Shown piece by piece: positions 18,680 through 27,301 of a stretch of 64,000 nucleotides of DNA (position 1 is its first letter; each line of letters begins with the position of its first letter). This DNA is from an uncultured Clostridia bacterium (GTDB taxonomy: Bacteria; Bacillota; Clostridia; Oscillospirales; Ruminococcaceae). The DNA is taken from contig CANQPL010000005.1 of NCBI GenBank assembly GCA_947625735.1, positions 53,717 through 117,716 on the forward strand. The letters are read 5' to 3'. Below the pieces are notes generated by a model that was not told the DNA's origin, searched no databases, and saw only the letters and a program-made list of their open reading frames with translations. The translations under genes and the position numbers were made by a program.

Positions 18680-19923
18680 TGAAATATGTTATCATCGGAA
18701 ATTCCGCAGCGGGGATCGGTGCGGTACAGGGTATCAGGGAAGCGGATAAGGACGGACAGATAGTTATTATCTCCGATGAAAAATATCATACATATTCCCG
18801 TCCCCTTATCTCCTATCTGCTAAAGGGCAGAGTTACCGAGGAGAGCATGATCTACAGACCTCTCAGCTTTTATGAGGACAACAAGGTGGATACCATGCTT
18901 GGTATCAGAGCTGTTTCGGTGGACTCAGCCTCAAAAAATGTCCTTTTGGAGGACGGCAGCAAGGTAAGCTATGACAAGCTCCTTATTGCGGCAGGCTCAA
19001 AGCCCTTTGTGCCGCCTATGGAGGGACTTGACAATGTAAAGGATAAATTCTCCTTTATGAAGCTCGATGATGTAAAGGCTATTGAAAAAACCGTAAAGCA
19101 GGGCTCAAAGGTGCTTATTGTGGGCGCAGGGCTTATCGGACTTAAAGCAGCAGAAGCACTCGAGCATTACGGCGCACAGATGACTGTTATAGACCTTGCG
19201 GACAGGATACTGCCCTCTATTCTTGATAAGGAAGCCTCGGATATTATGCAGGCGCATATCGAGTCAAAGGGCGTGCGGTTCATTTTAGGTACAAGCGTAA
19301 AGAAATTCGGGGAAAATTCCGCAGAGCTTAACAACGGCGAAACAGTTGACTTTGATTTTGTTATACTGGCTGTGGGCGTTCGTCCGAATACAGAGCTTGC
19401 AGAGAGTGCGGGCGGAAGTGTGAACAGAGGCATTGAGACCGATACACGTCAGGCTGTAAAGGGCGTGACGGATATCTATGCGGCAGGAGACTGCACAAAG
19501 TCCTTTGACATATCCGCAGGAACGGAAAGGATACTTGCAATTCTTCCCAATGCCTTTATGCAGGGAAATGTTGCGGGCAGGAATATGGCGGGAAAGGAAA
19601 GCTATTATCTTAATGCTATCCCCATGAACGCTATCGGATTTTTCGGGCTGCATATCATAACTGCGGGCAGCTATGACGGCGAGGTCTACTGCGAAAAGGA
19701 CGGCAGCAATTATAAAAAGCTGTTTACCAAAGATAATTCCCTTAAAGGCTTTATCCTTATGGGAAATAAGATAGAACGTGCGGGCATTTACACCTCCATG
19801 ATAAAGGAGCATATCGCTCTTGATGAAACGGATTTTGAAATGCTCAAGAAAAACCCCATGCTTATGGCGTTTTCAAGGGCAAGAAGAAATGAAAAGCTGG
19901 CGGGAGGTGTTGGCAATGACTAA
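18676..19923 (+). CDS. FAD-dependent pyridine nucleotide oxidoreductase of the glutamate synthase cluster
   Basis: A 415-residue class-I flavin disulfide-reductase-like protein with two dinucleotide-binding motifs: IIGNSAAGIGAVQ at the N-terminus for FAD and IVGAGLIGLKAAEAL near residue 155 for NAD(P)H, then DIYAAGDC for FAD. There is no obvious redox-active CxxxxC. It probably oxidises NAD(P)H and feeds the neighbouring ferredoxin. Two adjacent ATG codons are possible starts. The next gene begins inside its last codons. Confidence 0.9.
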   Translation: MMKYVIIGNSAAGIGAVQGIREADKDGQIVIISDEKYHTYSRPLISYLLKGRVTEESMIYRPLSFYEDNKVDTMLGIRAVSVDSASKNVLLEDGSKVSYDKLLIAAGSKPFVPPMEGLDNVKDKFSFMKLDDVKAIEKTVKQGSKVLIVGAGLIGLKAAEALEHYGAQMTVIDLADRILPSILDKEASDIMQAHIESKGVRFILGTSVKKFGENSAELNNGETVDFDFVILAVGVRPNTELAESAGGSVNRGIETDTRQAVKGVTDIYAAGDCTKSFDISAGTERILAILPNAFMQGNVAGRNMAGKESYYLNAIPMNAIGFFGLHIITAGSYDGEVYCEKDGSNYKKLFTKDNSLKGFILMGNKIERAGIYTSMIKEHIALDETDFEMLKKNPMLMAFSRARRNEKLAGGVGND

Positions 19924-20638
19924 GATAAATGCCGAAAATATGCACTTTAAAGCATTAAATCAGGCAATAAGGGACAGTGCTGACAGGGAAGTAACCGTAG
20001 AGGGCTGTCTGGGGCAGCGTTTTATCGGCAGCGGCTGTCTGCACAAGAGCATTTCGGTTTACGGTATACCCGGAAATGCTCTGGGGGCGTATCTTACGCA
20101 GTCGGATATAACCGTTTACGGAAATGCACAGGACGCACTGGGAGATACGATGAATGACGGAACTATTACCATTCACGGCAGCTGCGGCGATGCGCCGGGC
20201 TACGGCATGAGGGACGGGACGATACTTATAAAGGGAAATGCGGGCTATCGTGCGGGCATTCACATGAAGCAGTATATGAATAAGATACCCGTGCTTGTTA
20301 TCGGCGGCAGGGTAGGAGATTTTCTTGCAGAGTATCAGGCAGGCGGACGGATAATCGTTCTGGGACTGGGCTTTGAGGATACCTGTCCTGTGGGTTCATA
20401 CTGCGGAACGGGTATGCACGGCGGCGCAATATACATAAGGAGCGAAAAAGCCCCCCACGTCCCCGCACAGGTAAGCGTATCAGATGCAGATGATGAGGAC
20501 AAGGCGCAGATCGCAGAGGACGTAAGGAAATATACCGGTGCTTTCGGCGGAAATGCACAGGAAATACTCTCTGCTCACTTTTTCAAGCTCGTACCAAACT
20601 CCGCAAACCCCTACAAACAGCTCTATGTAAACAACTAA
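19916..20638 (+). CDS. Glutamate synthase GXGXG-domain subunit (GltB3-type)
   Basis: This is the beta-helix structural domain that in bacterial GOGAT is the C-terminus of the large subunit; here it is a 240-residue separate protein. Repeating G-x-x-x-G turns are obvious (NGTITIHGSCGDAPGYGMRD-type repeats, GGRVGDFLAEYQAGG, GTGMHGGAIYIRS). The track ORF starts 32 codons early; the ATG at 19916 has GGGAGGTG upstream and overlaps the FAD gene by eight bases. It completes a five-gene split synthase. Confidence 0.92.
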   Translation: MTKINAENMHFKALNQAIRDSADREVTVEGCLGQRFIGSGCLHKSISVYGIPGNALGAYLTQSDITVYGNAQDALGDTMNDGTITIHGSCGDAPGYGMRDGTILIKGNAGYRAGIHMKQYMNKIPVLVIGGRVGDFLAEYQAGGRIIVLGLGFEDTCPVGSYCGTGMHGGAIYIRSEKAPHVPAQVSVSDADDEDKAQIAEDVRKYTGAFGGNAQEILSAHFFKLVPNSANPYKQLYVNN

Positions 20639-20641
20639 CGG

Positions 20642-21024
20642 CATGATGCCGTCTGCAGGTCGTTGGTTTGTTGCGAAAAAAACTTTTAATTTGTAACTCG
20701 GTAACTTTAGATTGAAAAAATTTTTATATGACTTATGGGGCGGGCAGCATGATGCCGCTTTCAGGTCGTTGGTTTGTTGCGAAAAAAACTTTTAATTTGT
20801 AACTCGGTAACTTTAGCTTGCAAAAAATTTTTATATGACTTATGGGGGCGGGCGGAACCCGCTGCCGGGTCGTTGGTTTATTATGAAAAAAGCATTTAAT
20901 TAGTAACTCGGTAACTTTAGATTGAAAAAATTTTTATATGACTTATGAGGCGGGTGGAACCCGAAGCCACCTCGTTGGCTTATTATGAGATAAACATTTA
21001 ATTTTTAACTCGATAACTTTCAAT
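20642..21024. repeat. Tandem repeat R1, about 104-bp unit, four copies
   Basis: The unit runs from a GGTCGTTGGTTT start through AACTCGGTAACTTTAG and TTTTTATATGACTTATG to a short GC hairpin. Copies begin near 20658, 20764, 20868 and 20970; the last is partial and diverged. The hairpins differ between copies yet each pairs with itself (for example ACGGCA/TGCCGT, GCGGG/CCCGC, CGGGT/ACCCG). Degenerate relatives occur at 51230-51425. No coding frame is conserved across copies. Confidence 0.88.
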
Positions 21025-21307
21025 TACAGCAAAACCAAATCCCCCCGAACAAATCAAAATAACCGAAACAATTACGGCGTATTTCACCCTAAAAAATCCC
21101 AACATGGCAAAAAGAAATCAAAGCAAACCCCAAATAATGTGCCACCCTTAAAATCTACAGTAAATAAAAACATTTAGTGTGATAGCGGTAGAGGGAGAGG
21201 GGAGGTTGGGAGAGGGAAGGGGAGTCCAGAGGGGGCAACCGTAGGGAAGGAGGGGGGAGGGAAGTGAGCGTCTAAGAAATCTCTGCCCTTCCCCCTCCTT
21301 CCCGAAG
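21025..21307. other. Intergenic stretch without recognisable gene
   Basis: A-rich sequence followed by a strongly purine-rich strand (GGGAGAGGGGAGG-like tracts at 21190-21270). The minus-strand track ORFs here (21148-21597, 21174-21467) are low-complexity and run through the R2 repeats; I regard them as spurious. Nothing else is seen. Confidence 0.6.
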
Positions 21308-21590
21308 GTTCCCCCTTTGGAGGGACAGCACATACAGAACGATATGGACAAAACATCTTGAAAGCAGAAACCCTCCAATTCAGCATAATAGCGGCAAAAA
21401 GGAGTATAAAAGGGGAGCTGCAAACCTCCCCTTTGGCGGTACAGCACAAATACAATGTTACGGACAAAACATCTTGAAAGCAGATAAATTATAATTAAGT
21501 GAGAGAGAGTAAATGGGAAATTCAAATTTCCCATTTGCAGCACTGCACATACAGAACGATACGGACAAAACATTTTGAAATCAAAAAATA
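21270..21590. repeat. Repeat family R2: three hairpin-plus-tail units
   Basis: Each unit is a hairpin followed by a conserved tail of roughly 45 bases, containing ACAGAACGATACGGAC and AAAACATCTTGAAAGCAG. Tails lie near 21325-21366, 21441-21485 and 21541-21585. The preceding hairpin arms differ in sequence but remain complementary (AAAGGGGAG/CCTCCCCTTT and AAATGGGAAATT/AATTTCCCATTT are clearest). This argues that structure, not protein sequence, is conserved. Confidence 0.8.
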
Positions 21591-21591
21591 T

Positions 21592-21620
21592 TTGCATTTA
21601 CAAAATAAATATGATATAAT
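21592..21620 (+). promoter_or_regulatory. Promoter of the ANTAR regulator gene
   Basis: TTGCAT-17-TATAAT, immediately after the R2 repeats and about 85 bases before the start codon. Confidence 0.7.
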
Positions 21621-21635
21621 AAAAACGAATATATC

Positions 21636-21690
21636 ATGGGGATAAGGCAGTAACCGGGATAATATCCGTTTACTGCACATTACCCCTCAC
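21636..21690 (+). promoter_or_regulatory. Hairpin in the ANTAR gene leader
   Basis: In the 5' leader GCAGTAA and TTTACTGC-side bases pair with a CGG/CCG upper stem across one mismatch, flanked by GGGG and CCCC. Folding leaves a six- to eight-base loop. ANTAR proteins bind paired hexaloop hairpins, but the consensus G at loop position 4 is missing here and only one hairpin is seen, so autoregulation is speculative. Confidence 0.4.
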
Positions 21691-21704
21691 AGCGGAGATC
21701 TTTT

Positions 21705-22289
21705 ATGCAAGGAAAAAAAGCGCTTATACTGTCCTCCTCCGGTGAAACGATAAATTCCCTTGTCCGTATTGCGGAACAGGCGGGATTTGACGATACAGCC
21801 GTTTCGGACGGCAGAGATATCAGGGATATCCCCCCCGACAAATACTATGTTATACTGTCCTCACTTCCCTTTGAGGACGTGTTCGGACTGGACAGAGTTA
21901 CTTATATAAATAAATTTTTTTCTGCCTGTCAGGTAGTTTTCGTTCCCTCAAAGGTGTATGAGGAGGTCTGCGGAAAGCTGGGCGGCAGAGGGATAATGCT
22001 TCTTCCACGTTCGGTGTCCGAAGCAGCAGCGGTAAACGCCGTGCGCAGTGTCTGCGCCCTCAGGGAGCAGTTAGACGAGCTGCGGGAGGAAAATGCGGCT
22101 CTCAGGCGTTCCCTTGACGAAACAAAGCTGGTAAACCGTGCAAAATGCGTTCTTATCGAATATCTGCGCATTACCGAAAAGGACGCTCACCGACAGATAC
22201 AGAAGCGTGCCATGGATCACCGCATTACTCTTTCCGAGGCGGCAGCAGAGGTACTCAAAACCTACGAATACATGAGATCCGACAATTAA
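21705..22289 (+). CDS. ANTAR-domain RNA-binding regulator with degenerate receiver domain
   Basis: The 194-residue protein ends in an ANTAR domain (AKCVLIEYLRITEKDAHRQI, then the conserved Ala/Arg pattern in KRAMDHRITLSEAA), which in this family binds leader RNA and causes antitermination. A coiled coil (LREQLDELREENAALRRSL) links it to an N-terminal receiver-like fold. That fold lacks the acidic pocket and phospho-acceptor Asp in the expected place (VILSSLPFEDVFG), so it is probably not phosphorylated. ANTAR proteins near GOGAT genes usually act in nitrogen control; here the glutamate synthase cluster is about 1 kb upstream. Targets are not identified. Confidence 0.88.
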   Translation: MQGKKALILSSSGETINSLVRIAEQAGFDDTAVSDGRDIRDIPPDKYYVILSSLPFEDVFGLDRVTYINKFFSACQVVFVPSKVYEEVCGKLGGRGIMLLPRSVSEAAAVNAVRSVCALREQLDELREENAALRRSLDETKLVNRAKCVLIEYLRITEKDAHRQIQKRAMDHRITLSEAAAEVLKTYEYMRSDN

Positions 22290-22380
22290 ACGGAATATCC
22301 TGCCCGAATATCCGCAGACAGGGTTGTATATTACATCTCCTGTTTTTGTCGGCATTATTTTTCCCGAAAGGAGCAGCTTG

Positions 22381-23217
22381 ATGAAATTTACCAAAATGCA
22401 GGGCATAGGCAATGACTATGTTTATGTAAACTGTTTTTCCGAACAGGTTGACGATCCCGAAAGAGTGTCAGTCATTGTAAGCGACAGACATTTCGGCATT
22501 GGTTCTGACGGACTTGTGCTTATCATGCCGTCCGATAAGGCTGATTTTCGCATGAGAATGTTCAACGCCGACGGCAGCGAGGGTATGATGTGCGGAAACG
22601 CTACCCGCTGTATCGGAAAATATGTTTACGACAACGGTCTTACAAATAAAACAGCTCTTACTCTCGAAACACTGAGCGGAATAAAGCACCTTACTCTTTT
22701 CCCCGAAAACGGCATCGTTAAAACTGTGCTTGTGGATATGGGGAGGGCTGTCCTTGCGCCCCGTGAGATACCTATGGACGCTGACGGCGACAGCTTTATA
22801 AACAAGCCCATAACCGTAGGCGGCAGGGAATACCGTATCACGGGAGTGTCAATGGGGAATCCCCATGCAGTCACCTATGTTGAGGATACACAGAGCCTTG
22901 ACCTTGAAAAAACAGGTCCGCTCTTTGAAAATCATCCGCTTTTTCCACAGCGTGTAAATACCGAATTTGCAGAGCTGACAGGGGACCATTCCATTCGTAT
23001 GAGAGTGTGGGAACGGGGTTCGGGAGAAACATGGGCTTGCGGCACGGGAGCTTGTGCGGCTGCTGTGTCCTCGGTGCTCAACGGCTACTGTTCCCATGAC
23101 AGAGAGATAACCGTTCATCTCAGGGGCGGCGATCTTTTCATCACCTACCGTTCGGACGGCACTGTGCTTATGAGAGGTCCTGCCGAAACGGTCTTTACGG
23201 GTGAGATAGATATCTGA
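22381..23217 (+). CDS. dapF: Diaminopimelate epimerase
   Basis: DapF converts LL- to meso-diaminopimelate without cofactor, using two cysteines. Both active-site regions are visible: MCGNATRCIGKYV and ACGTGACAAAV. The ATG at 22381 (AAAGGAGC upstream) starts MKFTKMQGIGNDYVYV, the typical N-terminus, and gives 278 residues; the track start is 19 codons early. It is followed by dapL, which makes its substrate. Confidence 0.97.
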   Translation: MKFTKMQGIGNDYVYVNCFSEQVDDPERVSVIVSDRHFGIGSDGLVLIMPSDKADFRMRMFNADGSEGMMCGNATRCIGKYVYDNGLTNKTALTLETLSGIKHLTLFPENGIVKTVLVDMGRAVLAPREIPMDADGDSFINKPITVGGREYRITGVSMGNPHAVTYVEDTQSLDLEKTGPLFENHPLFPQRVNTEFAELTGDHSIRMRVWERGSGETWACGTGACAAAVSSVLNGYCSHDREITVHLRGGDLFITYRSDGTVLMRGPAETVFTGEIDI

Positions 23218-23345
23218 CCGCACTGTTATTTCTGTTTTCCGTCTTATGACCCGACAGTTTCTGCCCCTATACTTCGGGCAGATAAATCGTGACAAACCGA
23301 AAAGAACTCATATCCCGCAAAAAAATTCTGTAAAGGAGTACACCA

Positions 23346-24548
23346 ATGGTAAAGATCAATGAAAATTTTCTTACAATGAAAAAGAATTATCTGTTTATCG
23401 ACATAGCCAAAAGAGTAAAGGCTTTTTCCGAGGCAAATCCCGACAAGCCCCTTATCCGCATGGGTATAGGCGATGTTACGCTGCCCCTTGCTCCTGTCGT
23501 GGTGGAGGCTATAAAAAAGGGTGCTGATGAAATGGGCGTCAGGGAAACCTTTAAAGGCTATGAGGACAGCGGCACGGGTTATGATTTCTTAAAACAGGCA
23601 GTGGCTGACTATTACGGGAGCTTCGGCGTGAGCCTTTCACTGTCGGAAATAAGGATAAATGACGGAGCAAAGGCGGACTGCGGCAATATCACCGATATTT
23701 TCGGCGATGATAATACCATTCTTGTGACAGACCCCGCATACCCTGTCTATGTGGATTCAAACGTTATGTGCGGCAGGAGGATAATATATGCCGATTCCAA
23801 CGAAGAAAACGGATTTGCCGCAATGCCCGATGAAAGCGTTCATGCGGATATTATCTATCTTTGCTCCCCCAATAATCCTACAGGCTCGGTGTATACAAAG
23901 GCGCAGCTTGAAGAATGGGTAAGCTATGCCATTAAAAATGAGGCTGTAATAATTTTTGATTCGGCTTATGAAGCATTTATCTCCGACCCTGCACTTCCTC
24001 GAAGCATCTACTGTGCGGAGGGTGCGAAAAAATGCGCCATTGAAATGTGTTCCCTTTCAAAGACAGCGGGCTTTACCGGTACACGCTGCGGCTATACGGT
24101 TATCCCCGAGGAGCTTACGGTAAAAGCATCAGACGGAAGCGAGGTAAGTCTTGCCGCTCTCTGGGGCAGACGTCAGGGCAGCAAGTTCAACGGCGTTTCC
24201 TATCCCATACAGTGCGGTGCAGCGGCGGTATTTACACCGGAGGGTCAGAAGCAGACAAGACAAGCCATTGACTATTACCGCAGAAATGCAAAGGTAATGA
24301 CCGATACCCTTACAGAGCTTGGTATAAAATTCACGGGCGGTATAAATTCCCCCTACGTGTGGCTCAAATGTCCGCAGGGAATGGACAGCTGGGAATTTTT
24401 CGATTTTCTTCTGGAGAAGATACAGGTGGTGGGTACGCCGGGAGAGGGATTCGGCAAAAACGGAGCGGGTTGGTTCCGTCTTACTGCTTTCGGCACATAT
24501 GAAAATACAGTGGAAGCCATGAACAGACTTAAAAAGCTGTTTTCATAA
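23346..24548 (+). CDS. dapL: LL-diaminopimelate aminotransferase
   Basis: This PLP enzyme converts tetrahydrodipicolinate directly to LL-diaminopimelate with glutamate as amino donor. The 400-residue length, CSPNNPTGSVYT, the PLP lysine in CSLSKTAGFTGTRCGY and the N-terminal MVKINENF all fit the DapL family. AAAGGAG precedes the ATG. It lies behind dapF, completing the aminotransferase route to meso-diaminopimelate. Confidence 0.96.
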   Translation: MVKINENFLTMKKNYLFIDIAKRVKAFSEANPDKPLIRMGIGDVTLPLAPVVVEAIKKGADEMGVRETFKGYEDSGTGYDFLKQAVADYYGSFGVSLSLSEIRINDGAKADCGNITDIFGDDNTILVTDPAYPVYVDSNVMCGRRIIYADSNEENGFAAMPDESVHADIIYLCSPNNPTGSVYTKAQLEEWVSYAIKNEAVIIFDSAYEAFISDPALPRSIYCAEGAKKCAIEMCSLSKTAGFTGTRCGYTVIPEELTVKASDGSEVSLAALWGRRQGSKFNGVSYPIQCGAAAVFTPEGQKQTRQAIDYYRRNAKVMTDTLTELGIKFTGGINSPYVWLKCPQGMDSWEFFDFLLEKIQVVGTPGEGFGKNGAGWFRLTAFGTYENTVEAMNRLKKLFS

Positions 24549-24562
24549 TGCGGAGGAGTATT

Positions 24563-25282
24563 ATGGAGGACGGAAATACCGCTAAAATTGTAAGGAGAGG
24601 ATTTGTTCCCTCCGATGAAAGGGACTTTTCCGGAAAGAGCCTTGAAAAGCTGAGATGTGCCGCAGAGGAGGTATGCTTTCTTTTAAACAGAGGCTATGCC
24701 GTCAAAAATTCTACTACATTTGTAGGCAATCATCATCAGCTTTCTGAGCGGCAGAGACTTGCCCTTGCAAGAACGCTTTCCTCCGATGAGAAGATAGCTC
24801 TGCGCAGGGCAAAGGAGTTAAAAAGTGCCGATCTTAAAGGAAAGACCGTTTATATTGACGGCTTTAACACCATAATTACCTTAGAGATAGCTTTATCCTC
24901 CTCAACGCTCTTTTACGGCATGGACGGCACAATAAGGGATCTTGCGGGGCTGCGGGGGACTTATTCCATTATCGACAAAACAGTGCCCGCAGTCCGTGCA
25001 ATTGCAAAGGAGCTTACCTCTCTTAAAATAGAAAGGGCAGTTTTCTATCTTGATGCCCCCGTTTCCAACTCACGGCGGCTTATGGGACTTATACTTGATA
25101 CAATGAGGGGCTGTCCCTTTAAAACGGAGGTATATGTGGAAAATGCCGTTGATCCGATCCTTTCGGCTCTTGAAAATGTGGTGACATCGGACGCTGTCAT
25201 ACTTGATGAGTGCATGAGCTTTTTTAATCTTAATGCGCATATTATCGGAAGAATGGGCTGCCCTGTCATAAAAATACTGTAA
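24563..25282 (+). CDS. DUF434-domain protein
   Basis: The 239-residue product starts at the ATG at 24563, with GGAGGAG four bases upstream; the track ATG at 24548 overlaps the dapL stop but has no Shine-Dalgarno. Residues about 15-70 (GYAVKNSTTFVGNHHQLSER) match DUF434, a conserved domain without known function. The remainder (KTVYIDGFNTIITLEIALSS onwards) corresponds to the companion domain usually found with it and has conserved acidic residues (YIDGFN, ILDECMSF). I cannot assign a reaction. It is co-directional with dapL and probably co-transcribed. Confidence 0.8.
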   Translation: MEDGNTAKIVRRGFVPSDERDFSGKSLEKLRCAAEEVCFLLNRGYAVKNSTTFVGNHHQLSERQRLALARTLSSDEKIALRRAKELKSADLKGKTVYIDGFNTIITLEIALSSSTLFYGMDGTIRDLAGLRGTYSIIDKTVPAVRAIAKELTSLKIERAVFYLDAPVSNSRRLMGLILDTMRGCPFKTEVYVENAVDPILSALENVVTSDAVILDECMSFFNLNAHIIGRMGCPVIKIL

Positions 25283-25342
25283 AGATCTGCGCAACTCCGC
25301 TCAAAGTGTATTCCGGAGATTTTATATAAGAATAATTTCCTG

Positions 25343-25377
25343 CGCCGTACCGATAAAGGAGTACGGCGTGTTTTATT
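25343..25377 (+). terminator. Intrinsic terminator after the DUF434 gene
   Basis: CGCCGTAC pairs with GTACGGCG across a 10-base loop, followed by TGTTTTATTTT. Confidence 0.8.
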
Positions 25378-25485
25378 TTCCGTCATTATGGGATTTTTTA
25401 ATCTGTTACCCGATGAAAAACTGTACAGCATACAAAATCTGTGATATACTCTTTAATTTTCTTTTGAAAAATTTGCCAAAAACTA

Positions 25486-25514
25486 TTGGCAATGTGAAAA
25501 AAATATGTTATAAT
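25486..25514 (+). promoter_or_regulatory. iorA promoter
   Basis: TTGGCA-17-TATAAT, 38 bases before the iorA start codon. Confidence 0.75.
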
Positions 25515-25552
25515 GCTTATAACAGAAAAAATATATATACGGAGGAGCTTTC

Positions 25553-27280
25553 ATGTCAGAACTTATGCTTGGCAATCATGCAGTTGCCAGAGGTCTTTAT
25601 GAAGCGGGTGCAGATGTGGTATCCGGCTATCCCGGAACACCCAGTACGGAAATTACGGAGTTTGCCGCAAAATATGACGAGATACATTCGGAATGGGCGC
25701 CCAACGAAAAGGTGGCTACAGAGGCTGCCATAGGCGCATCTATCGGCGGTGCAAGGGCGTTTACTGCCATGAAGCACGTGGGTCTTAACGTTGCTGCCGA
25801 TCCGCTTTTTACATCTGTCTATTCGGGCGTAAACGGAGGACTTGTTATAGCTGTTGCGGACGATCCGGGAATGCACTCTTCACAGAATGAGCAGGACAGC
25901 CGTCATTATGCAGTCGCATCAAAGGCAGCCATGGTCGAGCCGTCTGACTCGGGAGAGTGCAAGGAATTTACAAAAGCGGCATTTGAGCTTTCCGAAAAAT
26001 TTGATACGCCCGTTATTCTTCGTCTTTCCACAAGGGTATCCCACTCACAGAGCGTGGTGGATATCTGCCCGAGGATACCCCATGATACGGGAAAATATGA
26101 AAAGAATATCCCGAAATATGTAATGACCCCCGCAAATGCGGTCAGACGCCATGCGGACGTGGAAAAACGTCTTGACGCTCTCAGGGAATATGCTGAGGAC
26201 TGCCCTTTTAACACCGTTGAGATGAACAGTACAGAGATAGGCATTATCACGGCGGGCATAGATTATCAGTATGCAAAGGAGGCTCTCGGGGACAGGGCAA
26301 GCTATCTGAAGCTGGGGCTTATTAATCCCCTGCCCGAAAGGCTTATCAAGGACTTTGCGTCAAAGGTGGAAAAGCTCTATGTTATCGAGGAGCTTGACGA
26401 TATTATCGAAACTCACTGCCGCAGTATAGGACTTGACCCCATAGGCAAAAAAGCCTTTACATATCTCGGCGAATACTCCGCCGCCTATCTTAAAGAAAAA
26501 ATTCTCGGAGAACGTGACGAATTTATTACCTATCCCGAACCGCTGCCCGTCCGTCCTCCCGTTATGTGTGCGGGCTGTCCCCACAGAGGAGTTTTCTACA
26601 TCTTGAAAAAGCTGGGGGTTATGGTGAGCGGGGATATAGGCTGCTACACTCTCGGGGCTGCCGCTCCTTTAAATGCCATTGACTCCACTATCTGCATGGG
26701 CGCATCTGTAAGCGGTCTGCACGGCTTCAATATTGCAAGAAAGGGAGAATATGAGGATAAGGCGGTTGCCGTTATAGGCGATTCTACATTTATACACTCG
26801 GGCATTACGGGGCTTATAAATATTGCCTACAATGCAAGCAATTCTACGGTAATTATACTTGATAATTCCATAACAGGCATGACAGGACATCAGAACAACC
26901 CCGCAAACGGCTTTAACATCAAGGGCGATCCTGCTGCGGCGGTGAATATTGAGGAGCTTTGTCATGCGGTGGGTATTGACAGGGTAAGGGTGACCGATCC
27001 TGCCGATCTTGCGGGAACAGAAAGTGTTATAAGAGAGGAGCTTGCCGCAAAAGCGCCCTCGGTAATAATTGCCCGCCGTCCCTGTGCGCTGCTCAAATCC
27101 GTAAAGCACGCCCCTCCCGTAAAGGTGAGCGAGGAAAAATGCAAAGCCTGCAAGGCTTGTATGCGGATAGGCTGTCCTGCCGTATCCATGTCAACAGGCA
27201 AGGCAAAAATCGACAACACTCTTTGTGTGGGCTGCGGTCTGTGTACACAGCTTTGCAGATTCGGGGCAATAAGCGGATAA
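25553..27280 (+). CDS. iorA: Indolepyruvate:ferredoxin oxidoreductase alpha subunit
   Basis: This oxygen-sensitive thiamine-diphosphate enzyme decarboxylates aryl pyruvates to acyl-CoA with ferredoxin as acceptor, or runs in reverse to make aromatic amino-acid precursors. The 575-residue subunit has the pyrimidine-binding start (GYPGTPSTEI), the thiamine-diphosphate region (GDIGCYTLG and GDSTFIHSGITGLINIAYN) and two C-terminal 4Fe-4S motifs (CKACKACMRIGCP, CVGCGLCTQLC). Its partner iorB follows after one intervening gene. GGAGGAG lies upstream of the ATG. Confidence 0.96.
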   Translation: MSELMLGNHAVARGLYEAGADVVSGYPGTPSTEITEFAAKYDEIHSEWAPNEKVATEAAIGASIGGARAFTAMKHVGLNVAADPLFTSVYSGVNGGLVIAVADDPGMHSSQNEQDSRHYAVASKAAMVEPSDSGECKEFTKAAFELSEKFDTPVILRLSTRVSHSQSVVDICPRIPHDTGKYEKNIPKYVMTPANAVRRHADVEKRLDALREYAEDCPFNTVEMNSTEIGIITAGIDYQYAKEALGDRASYLKLGLINPLPERLIKDFASKVEKLYVIEELDDIIETHCRSIGLDPIGKKAFTYLGEYSAAYLKEKILGERDEFITYPEPLPVRPPVMCAGCPHRGVFYILKKLGVMVSGDIGCYTLGAAAPLNAIDSTICMGASVSGLHGFNIARKGEYEDKAVAVIGDSTFIHSGITGLINIAYNASNSTVIILDNSITGMTGHQNNPANGFNIKGDPAAAVNIEELCHAVGIDRVRVTDPADLAGTESVIREELAAKAPSVIIARRPCALLKSVKHAPPVKVSEEKCKACKACMRIGCPAVSMSTGKAKIDNTLCVGCGLCTQLCRFGAISG

Positions 27281-27301
27281 TTCCCGTAAATGGTGATGTG
27301 T

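Noticed and set aside
20642-21590. CRISPR array
   Set aside because: The repeats have 100-base units or irregular spacing and variable hairpins, not 25-40 base direct repeats with equal unique spacers; no cas genes are present.
21148-21597. 149-residue minus-strand ORF (and the 97-residue ORF inside it) as a protein gene
   Set aside because: It consists of translated R2 repeats with Pro/Ser/Leu low complexity; conserved features are at the hairpin level, and there is no good start site.
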